Below are positions 41,411 to 53,483 of a stretch of DNA of 64,000 bases, piece by piece. The notes under the pieces are model-generated. The model searched no databases, had not been told where the DNA came from, and saw only the letters and a list, made by a program, of their open reading frames with translations. The stretch lies in the NCBI GenBank assembly GCA_947311845.1, contig CAMZMU010000107.1, positions 43,570,194 through 43,634,193 on the forward strand, given 5' to 3'. Every line of letters begins with the position of its first letter. The stretch's first letter is position 1. The position numbers and the translations under genes are program-made. This DNA is from Poa pratensis (lineage: Eukaryota; Streptophyta; Magnoliopsida; Poales; Poaceae).

Positions 41411-41721
41411 CACACTGCCGGGATAACTCAGAGATAGCCTGCCGCTAACAGAAAAAGACTGCCAGCGAAAGTCCCAAACTGCCGGGAAAAACCCTCAGTG
41501 GCCTGCCGGGTGACAAATTGGCCTGCCGGGAATTGTCTTCACACAAGGGCAGGCTAACTGCCGGCACATATATAACTGCCGGCAAAGACTTTTGCCGGCA
41601 GGGTTATAGCGGGCAGGCCGGCCTGCCGGCTCAAAATCTTTGCCGGCAGTTGCACTGCCGTGTTAAGAGCCTTTTCCCGGCAGCAGGTGTGCCCTTAGGT
41701 TTGGTCCATGGTGTAGTGTGT

Positions 41722-42365
41722 TGGAAAAGATAGTTGAAGAGATTGGATATGAGATGGCAGGGAGGATGAAAGTGCACTACTGTGTACCACTGCTGGCAAT
41801 GGAGAGGAATGGATTAAGAGAGATCAGAGGTGAAGATGACACTCAAGCAATGACAACATTTGTGTCCATTGGATATCATTGTCTGGTTTTGTATTTAGAA
41901 CATGGTGAGAGCTTGAGGTCAACTAACTTGGATGATGTTCTGCAGTTCCTAGTAGCAGATTTACCACCAGTTTTCAGCCCGTGTAAAGCAAAAAGTACAT
42001 CAGAAGCAAATCACAATGAAGTTACTGAAGATGTTCAGCAAGATGTCCATGTTCTAGTTACCGAAGATGTTCAGCAAGATTTACCTATTCCAAAACAAAA
42101 TGTATATACAGTGGATGATGATGAGAGTGTTGGTGGTACTAGAAGACATGGGAAGAGGACTAGAAGTCAGGTTGAAGTTGAAGATGGTGAAGCAAAATCT
42201 GACAGGAGATTCAGACTATGACCCCAAGGAGCTTGTTGATTCAGACTATGCAGTCAGTGACGATGATGATGATCTATTTGAAGATAATGTTGACGATGAA
42301 GATATCAAAATGGTTAGCAAGAAAGATAAGACTGAAAGTTCAGAACAGAAAGGAAAAGAAAATAT
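41722..42365 (+). pseudogene. MULE transposase gene, segment between CACTA and element A
   Basis: The sequence continues the exon broken at 35934: LEKIVEEIGYEMAGRMKVHY, LLAMERNGLREIRGEDDTQA, then an acidic region (DYAVSDDDDDLFEDNVDDED) as in MULE transposase N-termini. A one-base shift near 42200 separates the 42221 stop frame from the acidic frame. It ends at 42365 where LTR element A (TSD AATAT) is inserted, and continues at 54928. Confidence 0.85.
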
Positions 42366-42943
42366 TGATGCATGTAAAATGCATACATGAACTTTGCACT
42401 TTAATTGCTTATATTCCAATCATATTTGCATCATATAAGGGTTATATCAATGTTTTATAATGATTTTTGGGAATATTCATTTATTTCCTATTTTTATGGA
42501 ATTAACCCTGCACAGGCAGAAAACCCCGTTTTCTTATTTTAATGTTTCAGGGACCCAAACGTCAACGAAATCACCTGGAAATTTACGGGCGTCAATATTT
42601 GGAAGGAAGAAGACCTGTGGGCGAAAGAAGCTAGCAAGCGGAGGCCCGAGGCCCAAACGGGGGTGGCCCACGCGGCCAGGTACAGTGCCCGCGTGGGACT
42701 GTCCCGTTTGGCCCTCGTGGCTCCGTTGCCGTCGATCTTTGCTCCACCGACATAGTCTTGACCTAAAAACGCCTATAAAAAAAGTCCCATGACGTTTCGC
42801 GAAAGGAGGCGGCGGAGAAACACAAAACCACGAAACAGAGAGACAGAAGGCTGCCGCCGGAGAAGATCGGAGGGGGGAAACGTCGCCGGAATCGCCTCCG
42901 GAGGGCTCCACCCCCCTCCGGCGTGTTCATCATCAACATCTAC

Positions 42944-43466
42944 TGTCGGGGGAATAATTATCCCGCGACTTATTTAAGCAAAGGCGCGACTTATTCACAG
43001 ACGCACCACTATTGGGCTTGCACAATATGGGCCGACTCAATATCATGAGGAAGGATCTAGAAGCTCGAAGATAACTTGCCTTGGAAGACAAGACATATGA
43101 TTAGTCTCCAAGTAGGACTCCGTCTCATACTTTCCTTGGGAGAGAAGTTTCCTTATAACCTTGCGAGCCACCGTCTTTATAAGGTGGACTCCAAGGACCT
43201 AGAACCCCAAGCAAAAAGGCTCTCATACATCTTGAGAGAGAGGCGACTCGATACCTCGATCGCCAACCCCTTGTAACACCATATTCATATCAATATCAAT
43301 CTAGGATAGGCAGGACGTAGGTCTTTACCTCACATTGAGGGGCCGAACCTGGGTAAAAAACATTGTCTTCTTGTGCCCTGCGATCTTTAGCTAGGAGACG
43401 CTCGATCGCTTAATCCCCAACTCTACGAAGTCATCTCCATGACATCTGCGTGACAATCCCACGACA
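42944..43466 (+). repeat. 5' LTR of element B
   Basis: This is the 523-bp copy. A TATA-like TTTATAAG lies at 43176-43183. It differs from the 3' LTR at roughly five sites by eye (for example 43039 region T/G and 43395 region A/C). Confidence 0.92.
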
Positions 43467-43485
43467 GTTGGCGCCCACCGTGGGG

Positions 43486-46400
43486 CCTGCGGTCAAGAGC
43501 GTCACGTTCCGTGCTGGATCTGTGCCAGGGACGGAGGATCTCATCGTCGATTCAAGCTCAGCGACTTCAACAATCTCGGCGACTTTACCGTCGCGCCGAT
43601 TCAAGCGACTCGGTGGTATCAAGATCTACATCGAGACTGCATGACAGCAGCAACGTTCGTGTTACGGACATCACCGACGGCGACTCGGAACTCATCTCGA
43701 CGATCCCTTCGGTGGAAAGATGCGTAATCGAGTTTCCTAACAGATGTCCAAAGCACATCGGATTCCAACGGTTAGATCTCCGTGGGCGACTCAAACACTG
43801 AAGCCCTGTCGAAAGCTGACGGAACTCCGCGCGACTTTGGGAAAATAATTATCGAGATCGACTCGGACATCAATTCGAAGATCCCTCTGGTGGAAGCCTG
43901 CGGAATACAATCCTGAAGTCCTCCAACAAATTTGAGACAATTCCAATGGTTAGATCTCCGTCGGCGGCTCGCGCACTGCAGCAAGTTTTTGTATTTGGAC
44001 AAAGTCGCGAATCCAGGCAGACCTCGAGTCGGTCCGCTTCCCAGGTCAAGCTCCAACTCGACTAGTTTCAGGTCGGATTCTTACCAAACCTCGCGTCGGA
44101 AAGAGGAAGTAGAGAAAATCTCGTTGGAACATGTTTCGAAAAGGAAAAATAGCAGGCACGAGAAAGCAGCCAAAATCACGACTCGGGCAGGAAGAAAAAA
44201 CTGGCAACTCGATGCATGCAAAGTCCAAGCAAAGGAAAAAAGCAAACCGAGTGCTACTAGCACCCCACGTGGATCAATTTATGGCAATTGTGCAGCACGG
44301 TCTCCAACGCTATGTTAATGCCATCTAATGGACGCTCAAAACTACCAAAAAGAGAAGAAAAGAAAAGGAGTGGTCGGATCAAGACAAGGGAAGGTGTAAG
44401 GTCGTCGCCGACTCTCGACTGCGCGCGCGACTCAATGCAGATCAATGACCTAGATGCAGACGTCCAACTGAATGATGCTCTCGATCAGGAGACCATAACC
44501 TGCAGCGGAAGTAGAAAGAAATTACTACAGCCAGAGGACCAAGCATGGAGAAGATTAGCATCCCTACACGCATAACTATTTGCTATCTAGGCATGATCAA
44601 AAGCCCAAATATTGCGGCTGCATTTACCAAGAATCAAATCAGGACATCAGTGATCGAATCATGGTATTAACTCAAGACTCAGCCCACGTGCTTACAAGTT
44701 TTCACGTAAGAAAAGGAAAAGAAAAGAAGGAAGCTACCCATCGGCCGGATCAAATCTCAAGAGTCGTGTCCGGCTAAAATACTACTTCAGGCCATGCAAG
44801 AGATATGTCCAAGTGACCAGAAAATAGAAGGAAATAAGGAGGTACCTGATAGAGCATATACATGGAACGAGCCAGCAGCCGGGTTAATGCACGGACAACT
44901 GCAACCTTAACAAGTCAACATGGACGATCGTCGCGACTTACGAGGAAATCATCAGCACGAACACGGCATTCCGCGTTCGTAGCACAATCCTCATGCGCGA
45001 CTGATCGGATCAACAGAGATTCGTCGACATGTTACATGAGCGTGGCCTGCTGGGATTTCAGCGTTATTATTAGCAAAATTAAACTAGTGCGGCTTAAGTA
45101 TTGACGGCAAGCTCGCGTGTGCGACCCAACGAACCAATGTCTTGTACGCGACTTGAGAGAATGAGTACAACATACAAGCGTGGTCAGCCAACTCCGACGA
45201 CGGTCTGCGGCTTACACCGCGTCATCAACACCAGGAGAATAAACACAAGCTAAGTTGCTACCATGCTCAAACTTTTGCAGCCTTTTACTTTTATCAGTAA
45301 AATTAAATTTCATCTTCGAGTTCATCTCGGGGGCTGCATATTTAGATTATTATGCTTTTTATTAAATGTCTTTGCGACTCATATTATATCATGTCATAAA
45401 CTTTAATTTATATCTATTTTTGAGATTTAGTTATATCCACTTCCATCTCAAAATCGGGATTCTTACCACCCGCAGTACATTTGTCAAATTAGAGTTCTTT
45501 ATAACTCGCATTGCATTTATCAAAGTCTAGCTATTTACAGCTTGCATTGAATATCAAGATCACCACTACATGTTCAAGCATTGATATTTGGCGATTCATT
45601 TGTCATTCTATGACTTATCATTATATCAATTTATGACTGATCGTTATATGATTTATCATCATATCATTTTATTGATCATCATCGACTTATTGTCATATCA
45701 ACTTATGAGTCGCATAGCGATTTACCCCCATATCATTTTATGAGTCGCAAACAGCTCATCATTACATCAGTTTATGAGTCATTAATGAATCATTATCTTA
45801 TCAAATATTTGAGTTAAAACAGGTGACTCGCTGTACCACATCTACGGCTAATCAGAGCTGGTTATCATCAAAACTAATTAGAGCTCGTCACGGCCATTGC
45901 AGCCGTTAAAAGCAATAATCCTGGTTATTCTCGCCTTAAGTCAGAAGTATCTTTGCACTATGCGGCCAAAGTACTGGGGTGCGGTGTCAATCGAGTGTGA
46001 TCGCCTATCATGGCCGCCAGCGACCCTGAACACGCATTTTTTACCTGTGAAATTCTGAGCCGCGCGAAGACCTACTTAACGGTAATAGAGATAATTCAGA
46101 AGGACTAAAGTACCCGCGTGTGGCGTCAATCGAGTCTGATGCCTATCATGGCTGCCTATCATGGCCGTTCTCGACCCTGAACACACATTAGATTTGGGAA
46201 ATACTGAGTCAAGTACCATATGCTATCATGCATCGTACAATATGCTATCATGCATCTTACCAGTTGCTATCACGCAACAATTTGCTATCATGCAACCATT
46301 TGCTATCATGCAAAATACAATTCGCTATCATGCGACATATCATTTTGCATCATGCAACATATCATTTGCATCATGCGACATATCATTTGCTATCATGCAG

Positions 46401-48478
46401 ATTGTACTATGCTATCATGCAGGGTACCCTATGCTATTATGCGGAGTACTAACTTTTTATCATAATTATTACCAGCCGCCAAGGCTAACATATTATCATC
46501 AAGTTATCATTACTTTCTTGGGGGCTTTGCCTTTTGATTTAACAGGAACCTATAACTCGGCCATACGAGTTTGAATTGGCATGGCCAGATTTTTTATGAT
46601 TGAGATAATTATCTCCTGATATTGGCTGATGAAGCCACCATTATTTATTTAACTACAACCACATCAAGTGGAATTTATATCATTATTATCTCGCGGCAAC
46701 AATATTTGTCAATCTGTTGCAGTATCAAATTGTAACGATATGCCATCAAGCAGGGATAATGAAAGCATGCCTGCTTAATGCCCGGGGGCTAGGACAATTA
46801 AGTTTTTGTCTAAATTGAGATATTTTTGAGTCCCGAGCAGCATGATCAAGCATGCAACTCGGCCCTCGGGGGCTACACATCCACCCATCGGTATTTGGTG
46901 GTTTCTACTAAATTGATATACCATGTTCATATGCAGATTTCATTTTTTGCAGCACATGAGAATATATATATCCATTTGCGAGTCAAAGCAGCGACTCCGA
47001 AATCTTTAAATACAGGCTGCGGCTATATACCCTTGAGCCGACATGATTCAACATGCGCTCAGATGGCTTGTCATGAAAACTTGACCGATTTTTATACTCT
47101 AATGATTGACCAACTTATTTATGCTTATGGTCTTTTATGCTTCGATGTCTATGACTCAGCACCTTATACACATTTGGCTGATATATGTCGATGTTCAACA
47201 AGTTACTATTTTTATGATTTCAGCCTAGTCTCATATCCAGCAATAAAAGGTGGACTTTTCATTCGAGGCTAATCGGCATCTGCTGCAATTTCTGTGGAGA
47301 GCTTATCACAGCCTGAACCAAGCTCCAAATGGTGACCAGCCAGAGTGTCCAACATCAAGTGAGACAGACGCATGCATGGATTTCACCCCAAGAATGCCAA
47401 CCCATGCATGTATTCGTTACGTAAAGCTATCATGCATGCATTGACTCGCATGTACAAGAAAAGAAGAAAAAAGAAAGATCAATGAAGATAGCTGACTACC
47501 TCTACGTACACATCTTGGCATATTTCCTGGAAGGCAAAGCAACAGGTGCGGCTTCAACATTCAGTTTTTACACTGGCGGCTTAATGATTTCTACGCCCGC
47601 GACTCGCCGGCATCGGTACATGACCTGGCAGCGTCAAATGTCCTCGGCTTGGCATCATCAACAACCATGATTCTCCACACAATTGCAAAGACTCCAAAGT
47701 GATATGATGGGATATTCTGTCAGAAGGTCCACTCAGTGATATCTAGAAAACAGATACAAGATAAGATAAAGTATGGTGTGCCGTGGCCTAAATCCAGCTC
47801 CAAAGACGACAAAGAGTATCCAACCATCAGCAAAGACGTTGCATGCATGTAGGCATGGGGTTTGTGGATAAAAAGAAAAGGGGAGGAAAAGAAAAATCAT
47901 TCGCTAATCATGGTACTAGCACATGCGAATCTCCTGAAGCAAATACATAGCCAGCCGCGCTTTGTTGATGACGCGCGTCCAGCTGCCATGCACCTGGCAA
48001 ATTCCGGCATATACTTCTGGCAAGACGGCGGCTGCAGCTTCAACATTGCCGACTCCCTCAACATTTTGGCGTACTGCCTCGATGGCAAATAGCAGCGCGA
48101 CGTAGCGACTGACGATCTCTCCATCAATAAATCAGCACAGCTTCTACGATAAGTCGCTGGTCTCACGCCCGCTACTCTGCAGCTGACGTATGTTGGATTC
48201 TAATATCCTCAACGTCGGCAACTCAAGCACAAGCCTGTATGCTCGTGACTCGCCAGTTATTTCATGAGTCGCCAGCGTCGACGTCTATGACACGACATCG
48301 ACAAGCATCAGCGACTCAGCGCTTCTATATCAGCGGCTCAGTAAGCCGCTACGCTCGCGACTCATCATCAGCGAGTCGCCAAGCTCAACATCAGCAAATC
48401 GACAAGAACTACATACGCAAACCCGCAAGATCATCATCAAGACAGAATCTTCCGCCTGATTCTACGAATCACCCGGAA
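43486..48478 (+). other. Interior of element B: non-coding, repeat-rich
   Basis: There is no frame with gag, protease, RT or integrase motifs; the longest are under 150 codons. Internal duplications are 43690-43800 versus 43870-43990 (GGTTAGATCTCCGT and GGTGGAA), 45975-46043 versus 46117-46190 (GTCAATCGAGT, CCTATCATGGC, ACCCTGAACAC), and 47495-47565 versus 48000-48090. GACTCG motifs are frequent. This is the profile of a large retrotransposon derivative that keeps only cis signals. Confidence 0.7.
46220..46445 (+). repeat. Minisatellite TGCTATCATGCA in element B
   Basis: About eleven units of TGCTATCATGCA with 4-12 bp variable spacers occur in 226 bp. TGCATGATAG pairs with CTATCATGCA, so the array can fold on itself. 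The open frames here translate the repeat (CYHA and IMQ runs). Confidence 0.85.
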
Positions 48479-48491
48479 GCTTGGGGGCTAA

Positions 48492-49014
48492 TGTCGGGGG
48501 AATAATTATCCCGCGACTTATTTAAGCAAAGGCGCGACTTATTCACAGACGCACCACTATTGGGCTTGCACAATATGGGCCGACTCAAGATCATGAGGAA
48601 GGATCTAGAAGCTCGAAGATAACTTGCCTTGGAAGACAAGACATATGATTAGTCTCCAAGTAGGACTCCAGCTCATACTTTCCTTCGGAGAGAAGTTTCC
48701 TTATAACCTTGCGAGCCACCGTCTTTATAAGGTGGACTCCAAGGACCTAGAACCCCAAGCAAAAAGGCTCTCATACATCTTGAGAGAGAGGCGACTCGAT
48801 ACCTCGATCGCCAACCCCTTGTAACACCATATTCATATCAATATCAATCTAGGATAGGCAGGACGTAGGTCTTTACCTCACATTGAGGGGCCGAACCTGG
48901 GTAAAAAACATTGTCTTCTTGTGCCCTGCGATCTTTAGCTCGGAGACGCTCGATCGCTTAATCCCCAACTCTACGAAGTCATCTCCATGACATCTGCGTG
49001 ACAATCCCACGACA
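48492..49014 (+). repeat. 3' LTR of element B
   Basis: 523 bp, starting after the polypurine tract (48479-48491) and ending CACGACA before the TCTAC target duplication. It is the same length as the 5' copy. Confidence 0.92.
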
Positions 49015-49905
49015 TCTACAGCAAGAACTTCTCCACCATCATCACCATGATGAAGGGGGAGTAGTCCACCCCCTGGACTAGGGTTTGTGGTGGTAACTTT
49101 TGTATCTCTCCTCTCTCTTGAGCTTCACTAATTAGTACCGTATGAGCTGCTGAACATGATTACGGTCATCTATGTAATACCTTTGTGGTGAATATTGTGG
49201 TGTGAGATGATTTGTTATGCATTTACCGTTGTGTTGGAGCTTTTGTGATTTGTCATACTTTGAAGTATGATGTATGTGGGTACGGGATGGCCGATGTGAC
49301 ACGGCATAGGTATTGAGTGACACAGTACCGCCCAACGTCCTTTATCTGGGGGTAAAAAGAAAGAGTATGATGTGGGAGTGAGAGAAACCACGCTAGCCTT
49401 ACGAGGGGGACCTAGCAACACAAATGAGTATTTCTTTCAACTATGTGTTTTAGGACACATAGCCGTCATAAAAAGCTACCATTAAAACATGACAATTGTG
49501 TGTACTTTATCTATAACATGATGATCACCGTAGATGAGAGAGAGAGAGAGGATTAAGTGAACCCATGAACCATGTCCATTGTTCCTATAAGAAACACACA
49601 CGTGAGCTTGTCCTCTTGCTACATAGAGGATTGGGCTTTCTCTCTTTGAGAGCTTTCACTTGCTACTACTTTGTCTTGTCCTCTTGCAAAGAAGAGGATT
49701 GGGACACTTTTACATCCATTAAACCAACCATCTTGTTCTCTAAACTTGTTTAGTGCATAATCAACTAAAACTTGTGACACTTTAGTTGTAGGGAATAGAT
49801 AACTTTTCCTTCTTGCTCCTGCGGATCGATACCTTACTTCCACATTGAGAGGTGCTACAGTGATCCCTTGCTCTTGGGGGTCTTGGGGGTTATCAAGTAC
49901 TTTTC

Positions 49906-49923
49906 TGGCGCCGTTGCCGGGGA
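49906..49923 (+). promoter_or_regulatory. Primer-binding site of element A
   Basis: TGGCGCCGTTGCCGGGGA lies 10 bp after the 5' LTR end. The same sequence occurs at 63686-63703 in element C. This PBS type in plants is usually ascribed to tRNA-Asp priming of Athila-like elements. Confidence 0.85.
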
Positions 49924-50067
49924 GCGTAGCGCTTAAGTTTCTATTCTTGTGTGCACTAGACTAAGCTTGGGGAAGTCTCTTTAAACTTGTTTTATATCTT
50001 GCAATCATCTAAGCTTGGGGAGGTTCCTTTAAACTTGTCTGGGTGTAAGTTCTTCATTACTTTTGCT

Positions 50068-51103
50068 ATGGGTTTTCTGTTTGATTATACACCTGAGGAA
50101 CTTGCAACATTTACACTTGAGGAACTTGAAATATTACAAGAAGCTGATGATTTCTTTTCTCGAGCAGATGCTATTAAACGTAAAAAGTTAACTCTTGCTG
50201 CCATGGAAAGAACTAATATTTTGCAGGAAGAAGAGGACAAAAACCTAAGCTTGGGGATGCCCATGCAATCTCAAGAAGATGCTGAAAAAGAACAACTGGA
50301 GAATGAAGAGTTGGATCTCCCAACTTCACCATCAACATATGATAGTAACACTCAAACTCAAAAACCTTTTGCTAGTAAACTTATTGATAATAATGAGGAG
50401 TGTTGCTTAAATGTGCTATATGATAATGCTTTAGATGATGGTCCTATGCTTATTGATAATCCTACATGTTTGGAAGTTACTATATTATGTGAGGATAAAA
50501 ATGATATACTTGCTGCTCATGATAGTACTCTTACTCATGAGAGTCCTGCTATGTTCTTGAATTCTCCTAACTACACCATAGAGGAGAAATTTGCTTATGT
50601 TGAGAAATACTTATGTGGTTTGCAATTATCTTTAGTTCCAAATCTTTGTTGCAACCATGATATTAAACTTGATATTGATCTTAACAACTATTTTGAAAGA
50701 GGGAAGCATGCTAATGAATTCCAAAATAAATTTAATGATCCTCTTATGTTCCCAAATTATCTAAGTTGGAAGATTCTATTGGTTATATGGTTGAATACAC
50801 TTTACTACTTGCAACTATTATGAAAGAGGAGGTGATAAGAACCCTCTTTATGCTACTAATAATTATGGGCTGCAAGTAACTATGCATTGGAAAACTTCTA
50901 TTCATTGTGATTCATTCATATACAAAATGCCAATGCATAGGAAGAAAGTTAGACTTCGTTGTTATTTTTGTGTCTTTGTTTCTCTCTCAAATAGGTTTCA
51001 ACTTGACTATTATTTTGATCGGTTTGAGAGCAACATGGGACCCTGGTATAATGCATGGAACACTTCCCAAGGAAGAGGGGAACAACATTCAAGCTCCTCA
51101 TGA
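50068..51103 (+). pseudogene. ORF of element A (unknown function)
   Basis: The ATG at 50068 opens MGFLFDYTPEELATFTLEEL, a Glu/Leu-rich start followed by an acidic Asn/Asp-rich region to 50823. Homology-like continuity moves to another frame (GDKNPLYATNNYGLQVTMHW, then HRKKVRLRCYF) up to 51103, implying two small frameshifts near 50750 and 50820. No zinc knuckle, RT or protease motif is seen. It is the only sizeable frame of the element. It may be a remodelled gag or an extra ORF. Confidence 0.55.
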
Positions 51104-53469
51104 GCTTCATCTTCGCTGAACAACAAGTAAGAAGCCTAGCTATATGGCTATAAAGAAAGCGCTTTGCGGGAGGCAACCCGGTTATTTTTGTGTGATTTTT
51201 CTTTGTGTCCTCTTGCTGTAACAAGAGACTTTGTGTCTAGTTTAGTTTCTGGAGTTTTAATAAAGTGCCAAGTTTTACCCATTTTTGGTCTTGAAAAGTT
51301 GCTTATTGAGTTCGGAGATTTTATTCCTGCACGAAGTCAGTGCACGGTATGATTTTTAATTCTTATTCTGTAACTCCGAATGAGCTCATATTTGAACTGT
51401 AGTTGCAACTTTTCATCCTCTGTATGCATGAATTTTTTCGGAATTTTTAGAAAGTTTGGTAGGGTAGAAAAATACGTTTTGCTGCTGCTGTTTTTCTGGA
51501 CAGATTCTGTCCCATTTTGTTTGATGCATGCTTTGAGCTTTTAAGTTGAATCTTTTTGATCCAATTGAGTTTATGAGTAGGCATACAACATTATACACTT
51601 TCTGGACATTCATATGAATTTTTGTTCAAGGATTATATGCAGCAAGAACCTATTTGTTTATCACTATTAATGCACCCCACAGAAAAGAGATGGGAGAAAC
51701 GGTGTTTTGAAGTTTTTTCACAGGGATTGGAGGAGATGCACCAAGAGCTATCCAAGGATGGTGAAGACCATAAGCTTGGGGATGTGAAGACAACCCCACT
51801 GGACCTACACACTCTCGGTTTGCACACGTCCAACTTCTGTTTTTCGATCGAAACACTTTATCGCATAAACTTGGAGCGTCGTTTTTTGTTTTTGTTTGAG
51901 TCTTGAGAGACCACCACACTATCATTATATATGAGAGAGCTACTGGAAATATGGGTTGAAATATGTTGGATGCTTTTATAAGATTGGGAAAAGGGATGTT
52001 TGACTTGATTTTTAATGATACATATAGTTGCATGATTCATGAGCTTGTTTATGAGTAATAGTTTGCAAATTCTTTTTGTAGAGCTATCACTTATTCATGT
52101 TTTGGTGCTGATTGTTATTTTACTTGGTTTAACATGGATTAGTTAGTTCTATGGACACTCATGCATGCATCTAGATGGTCAACTTTCTCCCTTTTGCTAG
52201 CCCAAAAACTCCAACAAGCAAAAACTTGTTTCCAACACCTTCAACCAAAGTTATTCCAGTGAGTCCACCATATCTACCTATTGGCTTTATGCTATTCCGA
52301 GTATGTTCAACATGTTGTTTGTGTTATCTTACCTCTGAATGAAAATGTTTATGTTATTGATTGCAATGGAAAATTTGGTTATATAGCTCTCACGAACTTG
52401 ATGCACATTTTACTATCATTGCATAAATAAAACATGACCCATTGTGATTAAGATTATGATGCTAGTGGCTTGATAAATGTTCGAGGTTGGGAGTTAGCCC
52501 ATATGTGCTGTCACATGCAAAGCTTTCAACATGCTCCTTCATCTCATTTAGTTGATATCATGTACTTTTGTTTATGGATGCCTATCATGGTGAAATGAGG
52601 TGGAAATGAAGTAGTTTAAATGAGTTTGTATAAATGGTTAGAGAGACGCCTGGGCCGCTAATCTAAGCCATGCATCATTCATGGTGGAAATTTACTTACA
52701 TACTATGGTGAACCTTCTGTGATACACCTTGCAATAAAAAACTATTCCAATGGTAAATAAAAAGGGTGTTGAGATTGTTCATTTTGTTTGTTTGTCTTGT
52801 CATTTTGATATGGGCTTGTTCCATATCCTGGGACAAGAGGTACCCCAGTTGACGCTCTTGATGATACTATTATTACTTACAATGATAATAACTTGAACTT
52901 GCTTTGTTTCCTAAGTTGAGTAATCATGGTGTAGGTACTTGTATTCAAGGGGCATGAGACATCCAACCTTTACTTTGTCAAGCACACTACTCATATTTGC
53001 TTTCACTTTAACTTAATCATTCAAGATGCTATGATAGGGGCAATGAGAGCTTGACACCAATAAATACCTTATTGCAATCATTAACTTAAGTAGAAGAGTT
53101 TGGAAGTTGGATGAAACTTATGCATGCTTTACCTCTACTCACATATACATCTTTCCAAAGTGTACACCTATCATATTCAGATTTTCATCTACACTCTATG
53201 ACCATTGTAGGATGTTCTACTTATCATTATGCATACATGTGTTCCATATTACTTGCTACTATGTTACACTTTGTGAACTATCAATGAACATCCTTGTCTT
53301 GAATACTTGATATCACTTCATAAACTATTTGCATATTGCTACTCCTTTGAAGAATGAATCATTTGACTATATGTAGCAATGTAATCATCTTTGATATCCA
53401 TTGTTAAGTATTAAATTGCAAAGTCCATGTTAGTTTTATCATCTTCATACTCGAGGACGAGCATGGATT
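51104..53469 (+). other. Element A interior 3' of the ORF
   Basis: AT-rich sequence without a coding frame of note. It contains one more AAGCTTGGGGA motif at 51772 and ends in the polypurine tract at 53470-53480. Confidence 0.6.
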
Positions 53470-53480
53470 AAGCTTGGGGA
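53470..53480 (+). promoter_or_regulatory. Polypurine tract of element A
   Basis: AAGCTTGGGGA lies 3 bp before the 3' LTR (53484). The same 11-mer occurs at 49963, 50011, 50247 and 51772 within the interior. Confidence 0.65.
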
Positions 53481-53483
53481 TGT

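Larger units (their letters stand above)
35935..41718 (+). mobile_element. CACTA (En/Spm) transposon inside the MULE gene
   Basis: Perfect 20-bp inverted repeats CACTACACCATGGACCAAAC mark both ends. The 3-bp target duplication is TGT (35932-35934 and 41719-41721). Sub-terminal regions (35960-36100 and 41410-41690) carry many ACTGCCGGCAAA-type motifs in both orientations, the likely binding sites of its TnpA-type protein. It has tnp2- and tnp1-type genes in one orientation, both with damage. Insertion was exactly into a MULE coding exon. Confidence 0.96.
42944..49014 (+). mobile_element. Non-autonomous LTR retrotransposon B (LARD-like), inserted in the LTR of A
   Basis: Two 523-bp LTRs (42944-43466 and 48492-49014) run from TGTCGGGGGAATAATTATC to CCCACGACA. 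The 5-bp target duplication is TCTAC (42939-42943 and 49015-49019). The PBS is TGGCGCCCACCGTGGGG (43469-43485), and polypurine GCTTGGGGGCTAA precedes the 3' LTR. The 5.0-kb interior has no gag or pol. The PBS is identical to that of the Tat element at 15679, suggesting a Gypsy origin and possibly a similar helper. I count about five LTR mismatches, so it is young. Confidence 0.93.
42366..49895 (+). repeat. 5' LTR of element A, split by element B
   Basis: LTR sequence occupies 42366-42943 and 49020-49895. It has a TATA box TATAAAA at 42774-42780. Compared with the 3' LTR it has an extra 9-bp CTTGGGGGT duplication at the end and a few short differences near 42690. A CT/GA-rich region follows the TATA box as in an LTR transcription start. 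Confidence 0.9.

Noticed and set aside
43076..43276. 66-codon frame duplicated at 48624-48824
   Set aside because: It lies in the LTR pair of element B. The copies are LTR copies and not a gene family.
46220..46445. CRISPR-like array
   Set aside because: Units are 12 bp with 4-12 bp degenerate spacers, in a plant retrotransposon without cas genes.
46161..46574. Frames rich in Cys, Tyr, His and Ile
   Set aside because: Translations of the TGCTATCATGCA minisatellite.
49132..49335. 67-codon minus-strand frame duplicated at 54166-54369
   Set aside because: It lies in the two LTRs of element A. Identity is due to LTR duplication.
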